64,000 bases of DNA, taken from NCBI GenBank assembly GCA_947467145.1, contig CANIGJ010000018.1, positions 1 through 64,000 of the forward strand. The letters are read 5' to 3'. The stretch's first letter is position 1; each line of letters begins with the position of its first letter. Shown here piece by piece: positions 59,440 through 64,000 of the stretch. Under the pieces are notes generated by a model. The model worked only from the letters and a program-made list of their open reading frames with translations. It was not told the origin of the DNA and did not search any database. The translations under genes and the position numbers were made by a program. Origin of the DNA: Rhodospirillaceae bacterium. Lineage in GTDB: Bacteria > Pseudomonadota > Alphaproteobacteria > Rhodospirillales > UBA2165.

Positions 59440-60126
59440 TCAGACGACAATCTTGACCGACGGGTCGGTTTTGGCTGGCGTTTCCGACGAATCGCCTTCC
59501 GCCCCCGGCTCACCAGGAGCCGCATCATCGCCCGCGGCCTGCTTTTCCAGCAATTTGGCCTTTTCCGCCTCGGCGATTTCATCCGCGAACATCTTTTCGG
59601 ACTTATCGTCACTCTTGGCCGCCTTAGGATCCGAATCAGGCCCGAATCCTAGGGTTTTCTGATAGTGCGAGAGTGCCGCATAGGTCGAATCGTCGCCCTT
59701 GGCGCGTAAGGCATGCTGGACTTCAAGCTGATCGATCCGACCATCTCGATTCTCATCCAGCCGCTTCAGCTCTTCGGGCGCGCCGACCATTTCGGCAGCC
59801 GTTGCAACGGCGGAGCGCTTCCGTTCAGCCGCGGTCTTGGCAGTATCCGCTTCGCCGGCGATTTCCTGGGCGCGTACGAGATTGGCAGGATCGGTTTTGG
59901 GCCCGCGATCGGGTTTGGTGTCGGAATCGGCGTTCTTGGCGCCGGTCTCCCCGCTGTCTTCCATCTTGCGGACGGTCAGTGCGGGGCCAGCCTCGGTCGC
60001 CTTGGCGACGGCGCGATCATGCCCCTTGGCGTCCGGGTCGATTTCGGCCCGATCGCGTGGCGAATGATGCATAAGCCCAGTCTGCGCCGGCATATAAACC
60101 GGCGGTGTTTTGTATTCGTTGGCCAA
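59440..60126 (-). CDS. EF-hand protein of unknown function
   Basis: 228 aa from a TTG start (60126) with AAGGAG 9 bases upstream. No signal peptide or membrane helix is visible. The protein is highly polar and probably largely disordered (many Asp, Lys, Ala and Pro). One canonical EF-hand calcium loop is present: D124, N126, D128, R130, D132 and E135 in LDENRDGRIDQLE, with flanking helices. The N-terminus NEYKTPPVYMPAQTGLMHH may be a conserved tag. A coiled-coil-like stretch (EIAEAEKAKLLEKQ) follows near 182-195. Single EF-hands usually pair, so it may dimerise. No family name is assigned. Confidence 0.65.
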   Translation of the reverse strand: MANEYKTPPVYMPAQTGLMHHSPRDRAEIDPDAKGHDRAVAKATEAGPALTVRKMEDSGETGAKNADSDTKPDRGPKTDPANLVRAQEIAGEADTAKTAAERKRSAVATAAEMVGAPEELKRLDENRDGRIDQLEVQHALRAKGDDSTYAALSHYQKTLGFGPDSDPKAAKSDDKSEKMFADEIAEAEKAKLLEKQAAGDDAAPGEPGAEGDSSETPAKTDPSVKIVV

Positions 60127-60241
60127 AGAAAGTCTCCTTCTGAGCCCGCTTCGGTTTGACCGTTATAGCACGTTTGCAGGGCATTTAGACAATGAATAGG
60201 GTGTGAAAAACACGTGCCTGTCGCTGAAAAAGGGCAAATCC

Positions 60242-61435
60242 ATGGGAAAAGCTTCAACCGTCGCCAAAATCGAAACCCTGTCCTGCGACGCCGGCTGGCG
60301 CGGCTATTACTTCGTCAAACTGACCACCAGCGACGGCATAGTGGGCTGGTCCGAATACGACGAAAGCTTTGGCCCGGCCGGTGTCACGCTGACGATCGGC
60401 AAATTCGCCGAACGCGTGATTGGCAAATCGGTCTTCGAACATGAGCAGATTTTCGCCGATCTGTTCGCGACCAAACGCATGGCGTTTACCGGCGCCACCG
60501 CCATGGCCGCCGGGGCCATCGAAAACGCCCTGCTCGACGCCAAGGCCAAGACCCTCGGCGTGCCCTGCTACGACCTGTTGGGCGGCAAGATCCGCGACAA
60601 GGTGCGCGTCTACTGGTCGCACTGCGCCATGTATCGCGTGAGCCGGCCGCAATATTATCCGCCGGCCATCACCGACGGGGCGGGCTTAAAAGCGATGGGC
60701 GCGGAAGTGAAGGCCAAGGGCTTCACCGCACTCAAAACCAATCTCATCTTGCACAATGAAACCGGCTTGGCGCTGTCGTCGCCCGGTTTCGGGCGGCCGT
60801 TTCAGCCGGACCTCAATGTCGAACGCAAGGTGCTGCGCGATCTGCGCCACACGTTGGAACTAATGCGCGAGGGCGCCGGCCCCGACATCGACATCATGAT
60901 CGATCTCAATTTCAATTGCCGCACCGAGGGGTATCTGAAGATCCTGCGTGCCATCGCGGACCTCGACATGTTCTGGATCGAGATCGATATGAACGATCCG
61001 AACGCACTGGCCCACATCCGCGCACAGAGCTCTCACCCCATTTCCGGCGGCGAGACTCTCTTCGGCGTACGGCAATTCCTACCCTTCCTGCGCGCACAGG
61101 CGCTCGACGTTGCCATCATCGATGCCATCTGGAATGGCATCTGGCAGGGCATGAAAATCGCCGCCTGCGCCGAGGCGCACGAGGTAAATATCGCGCCACA
61201 CAATTTCTATGGGCACCTCGCCAACATGATGAATGCCCATTTCGCGGCCGCCGTGCCGAACCTGCGGATTATGGAGATCGATATCGACCGCATCGCGGCC
61301 GATGCCGACATCTTCCCGCACCCGCCCAAGATCGAGAACGGCTATCTGATCCTGCCCGATGCGCCGGGCTGGGGCTGCGATCCCGATGAAGGCGCCATCC
61401 GGGCCCGCCCCTTCCAGGGCGACCTGCGCCGGTAG
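60242..61435 (+). CDS. Mandelate racemase/muconate lactonizing enzyme family protein
   Basis: 397 aa from ATG 60242 (an upstream GTG at 60203 is possible). Enolase-superfamily enzyme: N-terminal capping domain (GWSEYDESFGP) and a TIM barrel with metal ligands suggested by DIMIDLNFNC, MFWIEIDMND and SGGETLFG. The lysine of AKGFTALKTNL and the His of APHNFYGHL are catalytic candidates. This pattern recalls sugar-acid dehydratases, but the substrate cannot be assigned. It is the first of a plus-strand pair with the ion channel gene 121 bases later. Confidence 0.82.
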   Translation: MGKASTVAKIETLSCDAGWRGYYFVKLTTSDGIVGWSEYDESFGPAGVTLTIGKFAERVIGKSVFEHEQIFADLFATKRMAFTGATAMAAGAIENALLDAKAKTLGVPCYDLLGGKIRDKVRVYWSHCAMYRVSRPQYYPPAITDGAGLKAMGAEVKAKGFTALKTNLILHNETGLALSSPGFGRPFQPDLNVERKVLRDLRHTLELMREGAGPDIDIMIDLNFNCRTEGYLKILRAIADLDMFWIEIDMNDPNALAHIRAQSSHPISGGETLFGVRQFLPFLRAQALDVAIIDAIWNGIWQGMKIAACAEAHEVNIAPHNFYGHLANMMNAHFAAAVPNLRIMEIDIDRIAADADIFPHPPKIENGYLILPDAPGWGCDPDEGAIRARPFQGDLRR

Positions 61436-61556
61436 AGCGCGATACCCATTCGGGATTGCCGCAGTTCAAAAACTGTTGGCGTGGGACCGCCCAGGAACTA
61501 GAACGTCGGCGGGCGACCTGACGTATAGACAGGCGTCCGGGGGTTCGGGGGTTTAA

Positions 61557-62474
61557 ATGGTAACCATGTGGGCACGTGCCGCCGTCGCGGCGTTTTTCTT
61601 GTTCGTCGGTTTGGCAGCGGTTCCGGCAAAAGCGGATCCCGCCAAGGTCCGAGTGTCCGTCTATCTTCTCAGCCTCGGCAAGCTGGACCTCGACCGAGCC
61701 ACGGTGCCGGCAGATTTTTACCTGACCTTCGATTGCGACGATAAATGTCCCCCGCTCGATTTCGAGATCATGAACGGTCGCGCTTCCGGCATGTCCAAAG
61801 TTGAGGACCTGCCCAACCGCAAGATGTTCCGCATTTATGCCGAACTGAAACCAACCGTCGATCTGCGCAAATTCCCCTTCGACAGCCAAGCCATCTCGAT
61901 CGTCATCGAAGACAAGGGGCTGGAGAAAGACGATCTCCTCTATATCGCCGATGTGAAGAAAAGCGGGCTCGATCCCGAAATCTCCCTGCCCGGCTGGACG
62001 CTCGGAAGCTGGAAAGCCGACGTGGCGGAACACAATTACGAAGTGCTGGAAGAAAGTTATTCGCGTTACGCGTTCACGGTCGGCGTCACCAAGCCCAAAT
62101 GGAATGCGTTCCTGAAGACGCTCATGCCGATCATCTTCATTTTCCTGATCGTGACATTTTCCTATGTCATTCCGATCGAGAAAACCGATACGAGATTAAG
62201 CGCCGCCACGGCCGCTCTTGTCGCCTCGGTCATGTTCCACGTTAACATCACCAATCAAAACCCGCCGCTCGGATATCTCACCTTCGCCGACAAGATCGTG
62301 CTCATCCTTTACGGATTTCTGTTCCTGACGATCGCCTACAATGTCGTCGTCTATGAATATGTCCAACGAAAGCAGGAAGACCGCGCGCGCAAAATCCACG
62401 AGAACGTGAAATTCAAAATCATTTTCGGAGCGCCGCTTCTCTTCGCGCTCCTATTTTGGTTCTTGGTGCGTTAG
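61557..62474 (+). CDS. Pentameric ligand-gated ion channel homologue (Cys-loop family, GLIC-like)
   Basis: 305 aa. A signal peptide (cleavage near PAKA, 25) is followed by an extracellular beta-domain with the family motif FPFDSQ at 106-111, which is the Pro-loop of GLIC and the Cys-loop of animal receptors. No cysteines flank it, as in other prokaryotic members. Four helices follow: M1 186-206, pore-lining M2 212-232 (LSAATAALVASVMFHVNI), M3 245-266 and M4 287-303. The M2-M3 linker NPPLGYLTFADKI resembles GLIC. The family forms ligand- or proton-gated cation channels; the ligand here is unknown. An alternative start is ATG 61566. Confidence 0.88.
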   Translation: MVTMWARAAVAAFFLFVGLAAVPAKADPAKVRVSVYLLSLGKLDLDRATVPADFYLTFDCDDKCPPLDFEIMNGRASGMSKVEDLPNRKMFRIYAELKPTVDLRKFPFDSQAISIVIEDKGLEKDDLLYIADVKKSGLDPEISLPGWTLGSWKADVAEHNYEVLEESYSRYAFTVGVTKPKWNAFLKTLMPIIFIFLIVTFSYVIPIEKTDTRLSAATAALVASVMFHVNITNQNPPLGYLTFADKIVLILYGFLFLTIAYNVVVYEYVQRKQEDRARKIHENVKFKIIFGAPLLFALLFWFLVR

Positions 62475-62477
62475 CGG

Positions 62478-63632
62478 TTACTCCGCCGCTTTCGTTTGCG
62501 GCAGGCTCAAGCCCCGAACCTGCGGCACGACATCCCTTGCGAACAGCTTGAGATGGCTGGTCGTTTCGGCGTGCGTCATGTGGCCGGAATGCCCCATCAG
62601 CAATAGGTTGCCGATGCCGCCGACGTCATCGTGGAACTTGCGGATCTGCTGGGCCACCGTGTCGGGATTGCCGGTGAAGAAATTGCCGAAGCCGATCTGA
62701 AAATCGACGTCGAGTTTGCGAAAGCCCGCCGTGCGCGGCGCGCCCATCAACTGCACCATGATCTCGGCCGGCATATAGCCGGGCGGGGCATTCCATTGCG
62801 GTGCCTGCTTGCCCGCCTCCATGTACCATAGCAATTTCTTGGCCGGTTCGCGCGCAGCCTCGTCGCTGTCCGCGACATGGCTGAAGCCGAGATAGGCGAA
62901 ACGATCCGGCGCCGGATCGCGGCCGAAGCTTTCGCGATAACCGATCCGATAGGCATCGAAGATCTGTTTAGCCTTTTCGCTGCCGACCAGAAAGGTCGCG
63001 CAGACATAGCCGTGCCGGCCGATCTCGGTTGCGTTGTCGAGCGTGCTGGTGGTGATCCAAATCGGCGGATGCGGCTGCTGATACGTACGCGGCCAGATGT
63101 TCACCGCGCGATAATTGAAATATTTCCCTTCCCAGCGGAACGGGCCGTCGTGCGTCGTCCAGGCCTTCTTGATCAGATCGTGCGCTTCCCAGAAGCGCGA
63201 TTGCGATTGCGTCGGATTGTTGTTGGACGGCGCAATTTCCATCGGTACGCCGCGCACGAAACCGCACTCCAGCCGTCCGCGCGACAACACATCGACCATC
63301 GCGGTCTCCTCGGCGACGCGCACGGGATCGCGCCGATTGGCGATCGGATTGCCAAGCTCGAGGATACGCACATTTTTGGTCTGGCGCGCGAGCGCGCTGG
63401 CCGTCACCACGATATTGGGCACGACGCAGGTCGGCGTCTGATGATGCTCGTTGAGCATGATGTTGATACCGAGCTCGTCGCACAGGCACCACTCGTCGAG
63501 GCGCTCATGGAACAGATCCGCGCCCTTCACCGGATCGTAGTAACTGTTCGGCAGATCGACGCGCAGGCCCGCCAAGGTGTCGAGATCGGGCAGGATCGGA
63601 TACGGCGTTTCACTGAAATGATAAAATTTCAT
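62478..63632 (-). CDS. LLM-class flavin-dependent oxidoreductase
   Basis: 384-aa TIM-barrel enzyme of the bacterial luciferase-like family. Characteristic segments are MLNEHHQTPTCVVPNIVVTA near 59-78, ILELGNPIANRRDPVRVAEETAMVDVLSRGRLECGFVRG, and NFFTGNPDTVAQQI near the C-terminus. Such enzymes use reduced FMN or F420 for monooxygenation. It lies convergent with the ion channel (3 bases apart) and 5 bases downstream of the hydrolase on the same strand, suggesting a degradation operon entering from outside the window. Confidence 0.88.
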   Translation of the reverse strand: MKFYHFSETPYPILPDLDTLAGLRVDLPNSYYDPVKGADLFHERLDEWCLCDELGINIMLNEHHQTPTCVVPNIVVTASALARQTKNVRILELGNPIANRRDPVRVAEETAMVDVLSRGRLECGFVRGVPMEIAPSNNNPTQSQSRFWEAHDLIKKAWTTHDGPFRWEGKYFNYRAVNIWPRTYQQPHPPIWITTSTLDNATEIGRHGYVCATFLVGSEKAKQIFDAYRIGYRESFGRDPAPDRFAYLGFSHVADSDEAAREPAKKLLWYMEAGKQAPQWNAPPGYMPAEIMVQLMGAPRTAGFRKLDVDFQIGFGNFFTGNPDTVAQQIRKFHDDVGGIGNLLLMGHSGHMTHAETTSHLKLFARDVVPQVRGLSLPQTKAAE

Positions 63633-63637
63633 GATCC

Positions 63638-64000
63638 CTACTCCGCCGCTATGGCACGACCGTTGACGAAATCGGCGACGAGCGCGTCGAACTTATCCGC
63701 CGCCTCGACCTGCGGCACGTGCCCGACGCCCGGCAGCACGACCATACGCGCGCCTGGAATGGCGGCGCAGAATTTGCGACCGTAATCGACATCGACGATC
63801 TTGTCGTGTTCGCCCCAAATCAGCAGCGCCGGCTTGTCGATGCGGTGCAGACGCTGCTTCAGCTTGGGATTATGCAGATACGGCTCCCACGCATAGCGCG
63901 CGAACGCCTGGAACGAACGTTGGGCATTCAGCTTGTCGCGATCCGTAAAGGTTGACGGGTCAGGTGCGAATTTTTGGTCGAAGTAAGTAAGCTTCGGCAT
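63638..64000 (-). CDS. Alpha/beta hydrolase, C-terminal part (continues past the window edge)
   Basis: 120 residues visible. It contains the Asp of the catalytic triad in LIWGEHDKIVDVDYG and the His in PGVGHVPQVEAADKF. The nucleophile Ser lies outside the window, so ATG at 64000 is unlikely to be the real start. It is followed after 5 bases by the LLM oxidoreductase on the same strand, consistent with co-transcription. Confidence 0.8.
   Translation of the reverse strand: MPKLTYFDQKFAPDPSTFTDRDKLNAQRSFQAFARYAWEPYLHNPKLKQRLHRIDKPALLIWGEHDKIVDVDYGRKFCAAIPGARMVVLPGVGHVPQVEAADKFDALVADFVNGRAIAAE

Overview
The window is a GC-rich alphaproteobacterial chromosome segment, most likely from the Rhodospirillales or a neighbouring order. 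Four signs support this: the conserved run trpGDC-moaC-moeA-lexA-comEC-gltX-gltA, the long block rpsB to lpxB, the 14-gene nuo operon followed by birA-coaX-rnj-DUF1467, and a lexA promoter carrying the alphaproteobacterial SOS box GTTC-N7-GTTC. Nearly all of the sequence is coding. I see no rRNA, insertion sequence, prophage or CRISPR array.

Layout. (1) 1-2160 is a small copper cluster: a copper P-type ATPase gene reading left off the window, diverging from a CsoR-type repressor gene and a periplasmic DUF305 gene. (2) 2241-6370 is trpG-trpD-trpC-moaC-moeA, tightly coupled. (3) 6389-6910 holds two small genes (an unknown 59-aa protein and dodecin). (4) 7168-13168 holds SOS-regulated lexA, convergent comEC, then gltX and gltA. 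(5) 13151-27428 (minus) is one co-directional block, rpsB-tsf-pyrH-frr-uppS-cdsA-dxr-rseP-bamA-skp-lpxD-fabZ-lpxA-lpxI-lpxB. It links translation, isoprenoid and phospholipid supply, outer-membrane protein assembly and lipid A synthesis. (6) 27609-39059 holds a phytoene-desaturase-like oxidoreductase, dnaE, a tannase-family esterase, a MetE-like protein, lolD, lolC/E and a eukaryote/archaeal-type prolyl-tRNA synthetase. (7) 39144-44948 holds an alanine-rich repeat protein, tag, DUF1467, RNase J, coaX and birA. (8) 44945-59177 is nuoA to nuoN, preceded by tRNA-Asp. (9) 59440-64000 is accessory: an EF-hand protein, an enolase-superfamily enzyme, a pentameric ligand-gated ion channel homologue, a luciferase-like oxidoreductase and the C-terminal part of an alpha/beta hydrolase.

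Most notable: the copper ATPase reading frame jumps in frame from the actuator-domain side straight to the last membrane segment, so the whole catalytic P/N core and the CPC motif are missing. The protein encoded at 39144-40766 carries an exact-period 170-residue alanine-rich tandem duplication between two short flanks that look like halves of one domain. A prokaryotic Cys-loop-receptor homologue lies at 61557-62474. NuoL has a ten-histidine loop. A CsoR-operator-like palindrome sits inside the tRNA-Asp promoter. Several terminators and promoters are compact and overlap coding sequence.

All calls rest on reading the translated sequence and recalled family motifs; no database search was run.
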